The position numbers were made by a program, and so were the translations under genes. A DNA stretch of 64,000 bases from Acrocarpospora pleiomorpha (GTDB lineage: Bacteria; Actinomycetota; Actinomycetes; Streptosporangiales; Streptosporangiaceae). Shown piece after piece: positions 32,789-41,533 of this stretch (positions within the stretch are counted from its first letter, which is position 1; each line of letters opens with the position of its first letter). The notes beneath the pieces are model-generated. The model worked only from the letters and a program-made list of their open reading frames with translations. It was not told where the DNA came from and ran no database searches. The stretch is taken from contig NZ_BLAF01000054.1 of the NCBI RefSeq assembly GCF_009687885.1, positions 1-64,000 on the forward strand, given 5' to 3'.

Positions 32789-33651
32789 GAGAGGGAGGCC
32801 AGGATCCGGCGGGCACGCAGGGCAACCGCTTCGTCGATCATCTGGCCGTCCCGGGCAAGCACACCGGAACCTGCCGCCTCCAATGCTTGGACGACTTCGG
32901 TCGCCCAAGCGATCTCCTCCACTGTAGGAGCGAACGCCGCGTTGACGAAGCCGAGTTGCGCGGGATGCAAGACCCACTTCGCGTCGAATCCCGCTGTCCT
33001 CGCGCGGTTGACAGACGCCCGGAACACCTCATCGTCGTGCACGCCCAGCCAAGGTCCATCGACAGCCCTGATCCCGACGCTACGGGCGTGCCAGAGCACA
33101 TGCTCATGGGCAGGGCCCCAGAGCTCGGCGATAGGGTCCCTCCCGAGGTCGGCCGCGAGGTCCGCGTAGCCGATCACGAGTGCTTCGGGGCGTGGCGCGC
33201 CGCGCACGATCTCAGCCAGGGAGGTCAAACCCCGTGCGGACTCGACAAGAGCCTGCAGTTCGATGGGTGGTCGCCCTGCACCCCCGTGTTCCTCGACCAG
33301 CCTGCCGACCATGGCCAGGTCGTCCGACGCCTCGACCTTCGGCACCATGATGCTGTGCGGAAGCCGCGGGAGTCCTGCCAACGCGACAACATCTGCCGCT
33401 ATCCACGCCGATCTCGGGGCGTTGACCCGGACGGTGACATGGATGTCGGCTGTTACCGGGCCGCTCAGTGTGGACATGACGTTGTCGCGAGCCTCGTCCT
33501 TGGCACTGACGGCCACCGCATCCTCAAGATCGATGATCACTTCGTCGGCTGTGCTCGCAAGAGCCTTGGCGATCAGTCTCGGCGCGGACGCCGGCACGCT
33601 CAGGCAGCTCCGGCGCGGGTTGGCGAGTTCAGACACCACGTCCGGCTTCAA
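32785..33651 (-). CDS. HpcH/HpaI aldolase / citrate lyase beta (CitE)-like protein
   Basis: A 288-residue TIM-barrel lyase. CitE-type features are RRSCLSVPASAPRLIAKAL, VIIDLEDAVAVSAKDEAR (Mg2+ and CoA site), MVPKVEASDD, ALVESARGL with its metal-binding glutamate, and GYADLAADLG. Such enzymes cleave or form malyl-, methylmalyl- or citramalyl-CoA. It overlaps the acyl-CoA dehydrogenase gene upstream by 23 nt and the MaoC gene downstream by 4 nt, so the three probably act together on a branched or dicarboxylic acyl-CoA. The exact substrate is open. Confidence 0.85.
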   Translation of the reverse strand: MKPDVVSELANPRRSCLSVPASAPRLIAKALASTADEVIIDLEDAVAVSAKDEARDNVMSTLSGPVTADIHVTVRVNAPRSAWIAADVVALAGLPRLPHSIMVPKVEASDDLAMVGRLVEEHGGAGRPPIELQALVESARGLTSLAEIVRGAPRPEALVIGYADLAADLGRDPIAELWGPAHEHVLWHARSVGIRAVDGPWLGVHDDEVFRASVNRARTAGFDAKWVLHPAQLGFVNAAFAPTVEEIAWATEVVQALEAAGSGVLARDGQMIDEAVALRARRILASLS

Positions 33652-34840
33652 TCGCGTACTCCTTCAACAGTGCGCGGCCGATGATCATCTTCTGGATGTC
33701 GGAGGTCCCCTCACCGATCAGCATGAACGCCGCCTCCCGGTAGAGCCGCTCGATCTCGTACTCCTTGGAGTAGCCGTACCCGCCGTGGATCGAAAACGAC
33801 GCCTCGACGACCTCGTTGCAGTACTCCGAGGCCAGCATCTTGGCCATCCCGGCCTCGACGTCCATCCGCTTGCCCTGGTCCTTCAGCCGCGCGGCACGAA
33901 CCATCATGGTGTGCGCGGTCTCGACCTTGGTCGCCATCTCCGCCAGCCGGAACAGGATCGCCTGGTGCTGAGCGATCGGCTTGCCGAAGGTCTGCCGCTG
34001 CTGGGCGTAGTCGATGCCCAGTTCGAAGGCACGGTTGGCGATCCCGCAGGCCCGCGCCGCCACGTTGACCCGGCCGACCTCGACACCGTCCATCATCTGG
34101 TAGAAGCCCTTGCCCGGCTCCCCGCCCAAGATCTGCTCGGCTGCGATCTTGTGCTTGTCGAACACCATCTCGGTGGTGTCGATGCCCTTGTAGCCCATCT
34201 TGTCGATCTTGCCCGGCACGATGATGCCCTGTTCGACGTCGCCGAAGCCCGGTGTCTTCTCCACCAGGAAGGTGGTGAGGTTCTGGTACGCCGACTCGGC
34301 GCCCTCGTCGGTCTTGGTGAGTACGGCGACCAGAGTCGACGTGCCGCCGTTGGTGACCCACATCTTGCTGCCCGTGATCTCGTAGCCGCCGTCGTCGAGC
34401 TTGGTGGCCTTCATCGACACCGCGGACACGTCGGAGCCGAGGCCAGGCTCCGACATCGAGAACGCGCCGCGCACCTCACCTGTCGCCATCTTCGGGAGGT
34501 ACTTCGCCCGCTGCCCCTCGGTGCCGTGCCGCATGAGCAGGTAGGCCACGATGAAGTGCGTGTTGATCACGCCGCTGACCGACATCCATCCGCGCGCGAT
34601 CTCCTCGACCACAAGTGCGTAGGTGAGCAGCGATTCACCGAGGCCGCCGTACTCCTCGGGGATTGTGAGGCCGAAGACGCCGAGCTCCTTGAGGCCGTCG
34701 ACGATCTCCTGCGGATAGCTGTCGGAGTGTTCCAGCTCCTGAGCGACCGGAATGATCTGTTCCTCCACGAACTGGTGGACGACCTCGAGGATCTCCTCCT
34801 GGGTCTCCGTCAGTCCCTCGGTCTGGGCGAGGCGTGCCAT
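33629..34840 (-). CDS. Acyl-CoA dehydrogenase 1
   Basis: A 403-residue flavoenzyme forming 2,3-enoyl-CoA. Typical segments: ELGVFGLTIPEEYGGLGESL, GEVRGAFSMSEPGLGSDVSA, ITGSKMWVTNGGTSTLVAVL, RQTFGKPIAQHQA, and a C-terminal FMLIGEGTSDIQK that carries the catalytic glutamate in the IGEGTSDI position. ATG 34840 has AGGAGG 7 nt upstream, so the longer upstream frame is discarded. It probably hands electrons to ETF. Neighbours (MaoC, thiolase, SDR) supply the rest of a beta-oxidation spiral. Confidence 0.9.
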   Translation of the reverse strand: MARLAQTEGLTETQEEILEVVHQFVEEQIIPVAQELEHSDSYPQEIVDGLKELGVFGLTIPEEYGGLGESLLTYALVVEEIARGWMSVSGVINTHFIVAYLLMRHGTEGQRAKYLPKMATGEVRGAFSMSEPGLGSDVSAVSMKATKLDDGGYEITGSKMWVTNGGTSTLVAVLTKTDEGAESAYQNLTTFLVEKTPGFGDVEQGIIVPGKIDKMGYKGIDTTEMVFDKHKIAAEQILGGEPGKGFYQMMDGVEVGRVNVAARACGIANRAFELGIDYAQQRQTFGKPIAQHQAILFRLAEMATKVETAHTMMVRAARLKDQGKRMDVEAGMAKMLASEYCNEVVEASFSIHGGYGYSKEYEIERLYREAAFMLIGEGTSDIQKMIIGRALLKEYAIEAGRGV

Positions 34841-34883
34841 ATGTCGTCCTCCTAGTCGGGAAAGGCCGGAGTCTGCGCGCGCA

Positions 34884-35339
34884 TCAGGCGATGACCAGAG
34901 TGATCGTCTCGGCCACGCAGGCCGGCTTGGGCGCGCCATCGGCGGTGATGGTGTATCTCGCCGTAACGAACGTCCCTTGTGGCGCGGGCCGCACGTCGAT
35001 GAGCGTGGCGGTTGCGCGCAGGACGGAGCCTGAGCGGACCGGCGTCGGATACCTCACTTTGTTGGAGCCGTAGTTGAGGCGGGCGGCGCCGAAGTCCAGC
35101 CGGTAGATCTGCGACGCGAATCGGGGGAGCAACGACAAGGTGAGGTAACCGTGGGCGATGGTGCCACCGAACGCGCTCGACCTGGCCTTCTCCGTGTCGA
35201 TGTGGATCCATTGATGGTCATCCGTCGCATCGGCGAAATCATCGATGCGGGTTTGGTCGACCAGGATTGCCTCGCTGACTCCCAGTGGCTCTCCTATCAA
35301 CGCCCTCGCCTCATCGGCGGAAGCGATGATCCGCGTCAT
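34884..35339 (-). CDS. MaoC-like (R)-specific enoyl-CoA hydratase
   Basis: A 151-residue single hot-dog protein. The hydratase 2 motif is intact: DDFADATDDHQWIHIDTEKA with its Asp and His, then FGGTIAHGYLTLSLLP. It hydrates trans-2-enoyl-CoA to the (R)-3-hydroxyacyl-CoA, which the SDR at 36583 could oxidise. ATG 35339 overlaps the thiolase stop by 4 nt; the frame extending further upstream is a shadow of the thiolase gene. The preceding gene in transcription order is the thiolase, and the following is acyl-CoA dehydrogenase 1, 43 nt away. Confidence 0.88.
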   Translation of the reverse strand: MTRIIASADEARALIGEPLGVSEAILVDQTRIDDFADATDDHQWIHIDTEKARSSAFGGTIAHGYLTLSLLPRFASQIYRLDFGAARLNYGSNKVRYPTPVRSGSVLRATATLIDVRPAPQGTFVTARYTITADGAPKPACVAETITLVIA

Positions 35340-36547
35340 GACGTAACCCGTTCGAAGACGCCGGCGAGGCCCTGGCCTCCACCTATACACATGGTGAGAA
35401 GCCCGTATCGGCCCTCTCGCCGGTGGAGCTCTCGCGCCAGGGAGGCAAGCATGCGGCCTCCTGTCGCACCAACAGGATGCCCGAGGGATATGCCGGAACC
35501 GTGCGGATTTATTCGGTCCTCGGTGTATGAGACGCCCCATTGGCGCAGGACTGCGATGACCTGGGCGGCAAACGCCTCGTTCAGCTCGATCACATCCATG
35601 TCAGCGATGCTCAATCCAACCCGCTCCAACACTCGTGCGCTGGCCGGCAAGGGTCCCAGGCCCATGCGGTCCGGGGCGACGCCTCCGACACTCCACGAGA
35701 GCATCCGCACCAGCGGAGTCAGCCCAAGCCGTTCGGCCTTCTCCATCGTCGTCACGATGGCCATCGATCCGGCGTCGTTCTGGCCACTCGCGTTCCCGGC
35801 GGTTACCGTGGCTTCCGGGTCGCTCTGGATCATCAGGGGCCTGAGCCCGGCCAGCGAGTCAAGGCTGGTATCCGCGCGCGGATGCTCATCAGCGACCAGC
35901 AACCCTTCGCCCGAGCGCGTTCGCACCGTGACCGGGACGATCTCCTCGGCGAGGAGGCCGTCCTGCTGTGCGGCGATCGCTCGTTCGTGGGACTGCAGCG
36001 CAAGTTCGTCCTGTTCCTCGCGCGAGATGCCGAAGTCACGACGGAGGTTCTCAGCCGTCTCAATCATGCCGCCGGGAACAGGGTAGAAACGTCCCCCCGC
36101 GGTCTGCCGGCCGCGAACCAAGCCGTCATGGATCTGGACTCCGGTGCGGGCCCCGCCCCATCGCATGTCATGTGAGAAGAACGCGACATTGCTCATCGAC
36201 TCCGCGCCGCCCGCGAGCACAAGGTCGCTTGCCCCAGCGGCCACCTGCATGACCGCACTGACGATGGCCTGCATCCCCGAGCCGCACCGGCGGTCAACCT
36301 GCTGTCCGCCGACCGTTACCGGAAGTCCCGCGTCGAGGGCGATCACGCGGCCGATCGCCGGAGCCTCGGCTGTCGGGTAAGCATGCCCGACGATCACGTC
36401 ATCCACTGCGTCCGGTTCGAGTCCGGTGCGTTCGAGCAGTCCCTTGACGGCGAAGACACCCAACTCGGATGCGCTTAAGGACTTGTACATGCCGCCGTAC
36501 CCACCAATGGCGGTACGGACTGGTTCGCAGACCACGACGTCCCGCAT
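35336..36547 (-). CDS. Acetyl-CoA C-acyltransferase (thiolase)
   Basis: A 403-residue thiolase of the degradative type. The nucleophile is Cys88 in QVDRRCGSGMQA, the catalytic histidine is in NPHGSGISLGHPVGATGGRM and the second cysteine in LLTMCIGGGQG, so all three active-site elements are present. Its length fits acetyl-CoA acetyltransferases rather than sterol-carrier thiolases. It would cleave a 3-ketoacyl-CoA to acetyl-CoA or propionyl-CoA. It is preceded by the FabG-like SDR and followed by the MaoC hydratase, all in one direction. Confidence 0.92.
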   Translation of the reverse strand: MRDVVVCEPVRTAIGGYGGMYKSLSASELGVFAVKGLLERTGLEPDAVDDVIVGHAYPTAEAPAIGRVIALDAGLPVTVGGQQVDRRCGSGMQAIVSAVMQVAAGASDLVLAGGAESMSNVAFFSHDMRWGGARTGVQIHDGLVRGRQTAGGRFYPVPGGMIETAENLRRDFGISREEQDELALQSHERAIAAQQDGLLAEEIVPVTVRTRSGEGLLVADEHPRADTSLDSLAGLRPLMIQSDPEATVTAGNASGQNDAGSMAIVTTMEKAERLGLTPLVRMLSWSVGGVAPDRMGLGPLPASARVLERVGLSIADMDVIELNEAFAAQVIAVLRQWGVSYTEDRINPHGSGISLGHPVGATGGRMLASLARELHRREGRYGLLTMCIGGGQGLAGVFERVTS

Positions 36548-36582
36548 AGCGACGCCCCTTTCGGTGATTCAGGCCGAGCCGG

Positions 36583-37323
36583 CTAGATGAGACGGCCGCC
36601 AGTCACTTCGGCCACCGTGCCGGTCATGTACGACGAGAGATCCGAGGCGTAGAAGAGGACCACCTTCGCCACCTCGTCGGGTTCGCCCGCCCGGCCCATC
36701 GGGATCTCGGACATCTTCTGGTCCCATGCCTTCTGCGGCATGGCCTCGGTCATCGCCGTACGGATCAGGCCTGGCTGCACCGCGTTCACGCGGACGCCCG
36801 CATGAGCGACTTCCTTGGCGGCCGCCTTGCTCAGGCCGACAATGCCGGCTTTGGCCGCCGAGTAATTGGTCTGGCCGATCATTCCGACCTTGCCGGACAG
36901 CGAGGAGATGTTCACGATGGAGCCACCACCACGCTCACGCATGATGAGCGACGCCTGCTTTGTGCCCAGCCAGCAGCCCTTCAGATGCACTGCGATGACC
37001 TGGTCAAACTGCTCCTCGGTCATGTTGCGCATCGTCGCGTCACGAGTGATGCCGGCGTTGTTGACCATGATGTCGAGCGCGCCGAACGCGTCGAGAGCGC
37101 CGGCGAGCAGAGCGGCCATCTCCTCGGCTTCGGTGACGTCGCACCTCAATCCCCGAGTGACGCCCGCACCCCCCAATTCCTTCACCGCGACGTCGAGCGC
37201 GTCCTCATCGAGATCACCGAGCACGACCCGAGCACCTTCGGTCACGAATCGCTTGGCAATCGCCAGACCGATGCCCTGCGCACCACCGGTGATCACCGCT
37301 GTCTTGCCGCCGAGGAGTCCCAT
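36583..37323 (-). CDS. SDR-family 3-oxoacyl reductase / 3-hydroxyacyl-CoA dehydrogenase (FabG-like)
   Basis: A 246-residue classical SDR. Cofactor motif TGGAQGIGLA (about 12-21), acidic GDLDEDALD after strand 2 (suggesting NAD), NNAG (about 90), SSLSGKVGMIGQTNYSAAKA (catalytic Ser, Tyr, Lys) and VRVNAVQPGLIRTAM. Between a thiolase and a CoA transferase gene, it most likely interconverts 3-hydroxyacyl-CoA and 3-ketoacyl-CoA in this pathway. The start at ATG 37323 aligns with family N-termini. Confidence 0.9.
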   Translation of the reverse strand: MGLLGGKTAVITGGAQGIGLAIAKRFVTEGARVVLGDLDEDALDVAVKELGGAGVTRGLRCDVTEAEEMAALLAGALDAFGALDIMVNNAGITRDATMRNMTEEQFDQVIAVHLKGCWLGTKQASLIMRERGGGSIVNISSLSGKVGMIGQTNYSAAKAGIVGLSKAAAKEVAHAGVRVNAVQPGLIRTAMTEAMPQKAWDQKMSEIPMGRAGEPDEVAKVVLFYASDLSSYMTGTVAEVTGGRLI

Positions 37324-37363
37324 GCTCCGCTGCCTTTCTTCTCAACCACGTTCCAGCTCAGGC

Positions 37364-38578
37364 TCACGCGACGCACCCGTCCGCGCGCAAGCGAGCGATG
37401 CGATCGGGATCGATTCCCAGTCCTGTGAGGACTTCATCGGTGTCGGCACCGACGACCGGTGCCGGAGCAGGACCGAACTGACGGCCGCCCATGACCAGCG
37501 GTGAGCCCGGCGCGAGGTAGTGACCGGCCCCCGGCTGCTCGATCTCCTGGAACAGCGGGTTCTGGCGCAGGACGGCCGCGTCGTCGGCGGCCAAGTCGTT
37601 GAACGTGCGGTAGGCCGACATCAGCACGCCCGTTGGCGCCAGGATCCGATCGATCTCGTTCCATGTCCGGCGTTCGAACCAGGTCTCCAGCAACCCCGAG
37701 ATCACAGCCCGATAGCGATAACGCTGGGTCTCATCATCCAGGTTGGCCTGAACTGCTTTCTCGACTGCCTTGATCGCGTCTGTGAGTTCCGTTGCTTCGA
37801 GCAGCCGGCGCCAGTGGCCGAGCGTAAGCACGACAAGCATGAATCGCGTGCCATCGGAAGAGACGAAGTCCCGACCATAGGTGCCGTACACCTCGTTGCC
37901 CGACGGCCCACGGCCAATGCCATAGAGCTGCGCTTCGGCGAGGTAGCCGACCGCCCCGGCGGCCGCGAACGCCACATCCTCCAGAGCGACTTCGACTTGC
38001 TGGCCGCGCCGAGTTTCTCGACGCTCATGAACCGCGGCGAGAAGTCCGACGGCAAGGTAGAGGCCGGCGGCGATATCCCAGGCCGGCACCACGCTGTTGA
38101 CCGGTGTCCCGCCCGAGCCTGGTCCGGTGATGGTGGGGAAGCCCGTCGACGCCTGTACTAGGTAATCGACGGCATTTCGTCCGTCTCGAGTCCCGGTCAG
38201 GAGCACGTGCACGAGGTCCGAGCGGCGTGCCTGGAGGTTCTCGAAGCCGAGATCTTCGTAGCGCGTGTTGTTGCTGATGACGACTCCGCCCCCAGGGTCG
38301 GCTTCGGGTCCGGCGGCGCAGATCAGGTCAGCGACCAACTCCCGCCCCTCGGCCCGGCGCAGGTCGACGGCAAGGTCTCGCTTGCCACCGTTCAAACCCG
38401 CCCAGTAAAGACTCGCGCCCTGTCGTCCGCGAGGCATTCGCGAACGATCCGGAGCGCCGCCTATCGGCTCCACTCGCACGACGTCCGCACCGAGCTGCCT
38501 GAGCACCAGGCCGCACAGGGGCGCGGCGACATAGCTGGTGAGTTCGACCACGCGCAGGCCGCTCAGCGGGCCGTTCAT
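37364..38578 (-). CDS. CoA transferase, family III (CaiB/BaiF type) 1
   Basis: A 404-residue CoA transferase that would move CoA from an acyl-CoA to a free acid. Typical N-terminal block: LRVVELTSYVAAPLCGLVLR, GADVVRVEPIGGAPDRSR. Compared with the other family III gene at 40307, the region of the catalytic aspartate is divergent (WDIAAGLYLAVGLLAAV), so the nucleophile cannot be fixed by eye. ATG 38578 has AAGGAG 7 nt upstream; ATG 38581 is one codon earlier. It is transcribed with the flanking SDR genes. The paralogue suggests two different acids are activated in this pathway. Confidence 0.88.
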   Translation of the reverse strand: MNGPLSGLRVVELTSYVAAPLCGLVLRQLGADVVRVEPIGGAPDRSRMPRGRQGASLYWAGLNGGKRDLAVDLRRAEGRELVADLICAAGPEADPGGGVVISNNTRYEDLGFENLQARRSDLVHVLLTGTRDGRNAVDYLVQASTGFPTITGPGSGGTPVNSVVPAWDIAAGLYLAVGLLAAVHERRETRRGQQVEVALEDVAFAAAGAVGYLAEAQLYGIGRGPSGNEVYGTYGRDFVSSDGTRFMLVVLTLGHWRRLLEATELTDAIKAVEKAVQANLDDETQRYRYRAVISGLLETWFERRTWNEIDRILAPTGVLMSAYRTFNDLAADDAAVLRQNPLFQEIEQPGAGHYLAPGSPLVMGGRQFGPAPAPVVGADTDEVLTGLGIDPDRIARLRADGCVA

Positions 38579-38612
38579 CATGTGTCTCCTTAGCTCGATC
38601 GCGCTGACACAA

Positions 38613-39383
38613 TCAGCTGTTGTCGAAGAGGTGGTGCCCGCCGTCGACCACGATCGTCTGTCCCTGTACCCATGCCGCCGCGGGAGACGCGAGGAAGAGC
38701 ACCACGTTGGCGATGTCTTCCGGCTGGCCGAGCCGGCCCGCAGGAGAGTCGGCGAGGACCCGCTGATAACCAGGATCGTTGTTCTCCTTGCGCTTCTCGT
38801 AGAAGTGCCCGGGAGCAGTGGTCGGGCCTGGCGCCACAGAGTTGACCCGGATCCCTTCGACCGCGAGTTTCTTGGCCTGGCTCTTCGTGTAGTGGACCAG
38901 CGCCGCCTTGATCGCCGCATAGGCCGGGGCGATCATCGACGGCTTGTACGCCGTCGTGGACGTGATGTGGATCAAGCTCGGGGACCCGCTCCTCCGGAGC
39001 CAAGGCAGGGCCGCCCAACTGGCCCGCAACGTCCCCATCAGGTCGGTCCGGATGGCTGCTCCCCAGCCATCCTCGTCGTCCGATCGGCCGAAACCGGAGG
39101 CATTGTTCACGAGCACGTCGATGCCACCCAGAGCGCGCGCCGCTTCTTCGATGTAGAGCTCGACGGCATCCTCGTCCGACAGGTCGCACACTGCCGTGTG
39201 GATGGCGGCGCCGGGAACGCGCTCCTCGATCCACGACTTGCTCGCATCCAGCGCGACCGCCTTGCGGCCGCAGATCGAGACCGCGGCTCCCGCGGCCGCG
39301 AACTCCTTCGCGATTCCACGACCAATTCCACGGCTCGCCCCGGTCACGATGACGCGATAGCCGTTGAGTCCGAAGTCAGCCAT
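38613..39383 (-). CDS. SDR-family oxidoreductase
   Basis: A 256-residue SDR. Motifs: TGASRGIGRGI (about 13-23), NNASGFG, ITSTTAYKPSMIAPAYAAIK (Ser, Tyr, Lys) and VNSVAPGPTTAPGHFYEKRK, a pattern close to dienoyl-CoA reductase-like or hydroxysteroid-type SDRs. The C-terminal WVQGQTIVVDGGHHLFDNS is typical. ATG 39383 with GAGG 8 nt upstream is preferred over an ATG eight codons earlier. Role in the pathway: oxidation of a hydroxyl or reduction of an unsaturated intermediate; not decidable from sequence. Confidence 0.88.
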   Translation of the reverse strand: MADFGLNGYRVIVTGASRGIGRGIAKEFAAAGAAVSICGRKAVALDASKSWIEERVPGAAIHTAVCDLSDEDAVELYIEEAARALGGIDVLVNNASGFGRSDDEDGWGAAIRTDLMGTLRASWAALPWLRRSGSPSLIHITSTTAYKPSMIAPAYAAIKAALVHYTKSQAKKLAVEGIRVNSVAPGPTTAPGHFYEKRKENNDPGYQRVLADSPAGRLGQPEDIANVVLFLASPAAAWVQGQTIVVDGGHHLFDNS

Positions 39384-39393
39384 TCGTTCAACC

Positions 39394-40278
39394 TCAGTTC
39401 GCCGCACTCAGCAGCTTCTCACGATGACTGACGGCCCACTCGCGGAGGTCCGTGAGCGGCACGCCATAGCCTTCGAGCGCCTTCGGGTCGACCTGCCAAC
39501 CGACGTCTTCCAGCCACCGCTGCGTGCCGGCCTTCGGTCGCACATCGGCAGCGAGCTGACTCTCATCCACCTGCCGGTAGACGATCTCCTGTTGTAGTGC
39601 TTCGGACAGCACCGAAGCCAACTCCATCATCGAGGGATAGTCACCGGCCAAATCGATCACGTGACCGGCGATCGCGTCAGGATGCGCGAAGGCGTGGGCG
39701 GCGAACGCGGCGATGTCGTCGACCGCGATCATGGCGATCCGCGTCTCAGGCCGTATGACGAACTCGATGCTCCTGCGGGCGATGGCGTGCCGAAAGGCAT
39801 CGTCCAAGAACATGTCCATGAAGAAGGTGGGACGAAGCACGGTGGTGAGCGGGATGCCTGACGTCGTCAGATACTCCTCGATCCGGCCCTTGCTCTCGAA
39901 GTGCGCGACTCCCGTGGGCTGATCCGCTGAGGCGACCGAGCCGTACACGACATGACGAATGCCGGCTTCGCGGGCAATGTCGATCGCCGACTTGGCCTGG
40001 CGCTCCTCCTCGTCTACTCCACTTTCGTACGGCGTGGTGGTGAGATACAGCCCGGATGCACCTTGGAGCGCATTCCTGATCGACTCGCGGTCGCCAAGGT
40101 CGCACCGAACGACGTCCGCGCCAAGCGCAGCGAGCTCACGCGCGGAAGGCGACTCCGGACGGCGGGTCAGCGCTCGGACCTTTCGCCCAGCGCCGATCAA
40201 TGCGCGGGTGGCTGCGCCACCCTGCCGGCCCGTCGCGCCGGTGACGGCGACGATGGCAGGGTCGGCTATCGAGGACAC
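39394..40278 (-). CDS. NmrA-like NAD(P)-binding protein
   Basis: A 294-residue atypical SDR of the NmrA/HSCARG group. The cofactor loop is VTGATGRQGGAATRALIGAG, and RALTRRPES after strand 2 suggests NADP(H). TTTPYESGVDEEERQAK and YGSVASADQPTGVAHFESK match the family, with the tyrosine-lysine pair degenerate, so it may be a sensor or a reductase. The start is GTG at 40278. It lies between the SDR gene and the second CoA transferase, about 28 nt from the latter, within the same operon. Confidence 0.82.
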   Translation of the reverse strand: MSSIADPAIVAVTGATGRQGGAATRALIGAGRKVRALTRRPESPSARELAALGADVVRCDLGDRESIRNALQGASGLYLTTTPYESGVDEEERQAKSAIDIAREAGIRHVVYGSVASADQPTGVAHFESKGRIEEYLTTSGIPLTTVLRPTFFMDMFLDDAFRHAIARRSIEFVIRPETRIAMIAVDDIAAFAAHAFAHPDAIAGHVIDLAGDYPSMMELASVLSEALQQEIVYRQVDESQLAADVRPKAGTQRWLEDVGWQVDPKALEGYGVPLTDLREWAVSHREKLLSAAN

Positions 40279-40306
40279 GTGTCAAGCCTCCTTCAATTGA
40301 CGCGGA

Positions 40307-41533
40307 CTAGATGACGCCATTGGTCCTCAACTGCTCGATCTGGCTGTCGTCGAAGCCGAGGACCTCGCGAAGGACTTCTCCGGAGTGCTCGCCCAACAGG
40401 GGCGACGGGGTCGGCGGAACCGGTCTGGACGCAGAGAACTGCACCGGACTTCCGAATGCGCGGATCGGGCCAAGGGTGGGATGCTCCATCGTCTGGATCA
40501 TCTCCCGCTCGATGAGGTGCTTGTCCTCGAGCACCTCAGGAACGGTCAGAACCGGGGCGACGGGGATGCCCGCCTCCATCAGCTGGGTCACCACGGTCGC
40601 GCGGGGAAGCTCGATCGTCCATGCGCAGACCAGCTCGTCGACCTCAGCGCTTCTCGCCGCCCGACTGGTCATGGCGGCCAGACTCGGGTCCGCGCCCAGA
40701 TCCGGTCGGCCCATCACGTCGCAGAGCCGCTGCCAATGCCTATCCGCAGCACACAGAATGGCCACGAACCCATTGGAGGTCGGATAGACGTTGTACGGCG
40801 AGACGCTCAGGGAACCATGCTGGTTGCCGGTGCGCTGGGGATGGCTCTCACCGTTGGTGAGATATCCGCTGATGTTCGATGTGAGGTACGGCAGCAGGGC
40901 GTCCTGCATGGAGACATCCGCACGCTGGCCCTCGCCGGTGAGGTCCCGCTGGTAGAGGGCGGCGACGACGGCCAGCGCCAGGTGGGTGCCACCAGCGAAG
41001 TCGGCGACCGCGACCCCCGCCTTCACGGGCGGCGTATCCGGAAAGCCGTTTGATGCCATGACCCCGGTCATCGCCTGAACGGTCAGGTCCATTGCGCCGA
41101 GTTGGGAGTAAGGCCCGCTCTGTCCGAAGCCGGTCGCGCTGGCGTAGATGAGGCGGGGATTGACGGCCTTCAGGGTCTCGTAGCCGACACCGAGCCTGTC
41201 CATCACACCAGGCGCGTAGTTCTCGATGATGACATCGGCGCGCTCCGCCAGAGAACGCAACACTTCCTTACCTTCATCCGTTTTCAGGTTGAGTCTCACG
41301 CCGCTCTTGTTCGTGTTCAGGAGAGTCAGAGCGATGGGCTCGACACCAGGAGGGGTACGGTGGCGCGTGAGCTCACCAGTCGGGGGCTCGATCTTGATGA
41401 CCTTGGCCCCCAGCCGCGCGAGGAGAAAGCCGCAGTACGGCCCGCAGTAGATCTGGCCGAGCTCAAGTACCACGACCCCGTCAAGGGGTGCCTTAGCCTG
41501 CGGACCAGTTCGTCCGACGTCTGCGGTGCTCAT
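40307..41533 (-). CDS. CoA transferase, family III (CaiB/BaiF type) 2
   Basis: A 408-residue CoA transferase. Motifs: VVVLELGQIYCGPYCGFLLA, GAKVIKIEPPTGELTR, and AMDLTVQAMTGVMASNG, where the aspartate in GAMDLTVQA is at the position of the family nucleophile (about residue 165). NTNKSGVRLNLKTDEGKEVL is characteristic of the family. The ATG at 41533 overlaps the upstream gene stop by 1 nt (TGATG). It is more canonical than the family III gene at 37364. Substrates unknown; probably an organic acid produced by the monooxygenase/hydrolase branch. Confidence 0.9.
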   Translation of the reverse strand: MSTADVGRTGPQAKAPLDGVVVLELGQIYCGPYCGFLLARLGAKVIKIEPPTGELTRHRTPPGVEPIALTLLNTNKSGVRLNLKTDEGKEVLRSLAERADVIIENYAPGVMDRLGVGYETLKAVNPRLIYASATGFGQSGPYSQLGAMDLTVQAMTGVMASNGFPDTPPVKAGVAVADFAGGTHLALAVVAALYQRDLTGEGQRADVSMQDALLPYLTSNISGYLTNGESHPQRTGNQHGSLSVSPYNVYPTSNGFVAILCAADRHWQRLCDVMGRPDLGADPSLAAMTSRAARSAEVDELVCAWTIELPRATVVTQLMEAGIPVAPVLTVPEVLEDKHLIEREMIQTMEHPTLGPIRAFGSPVQFSASRPVPPTPSPLLGEHSGEVLREVLGFDDSQIEQLRTNGVI

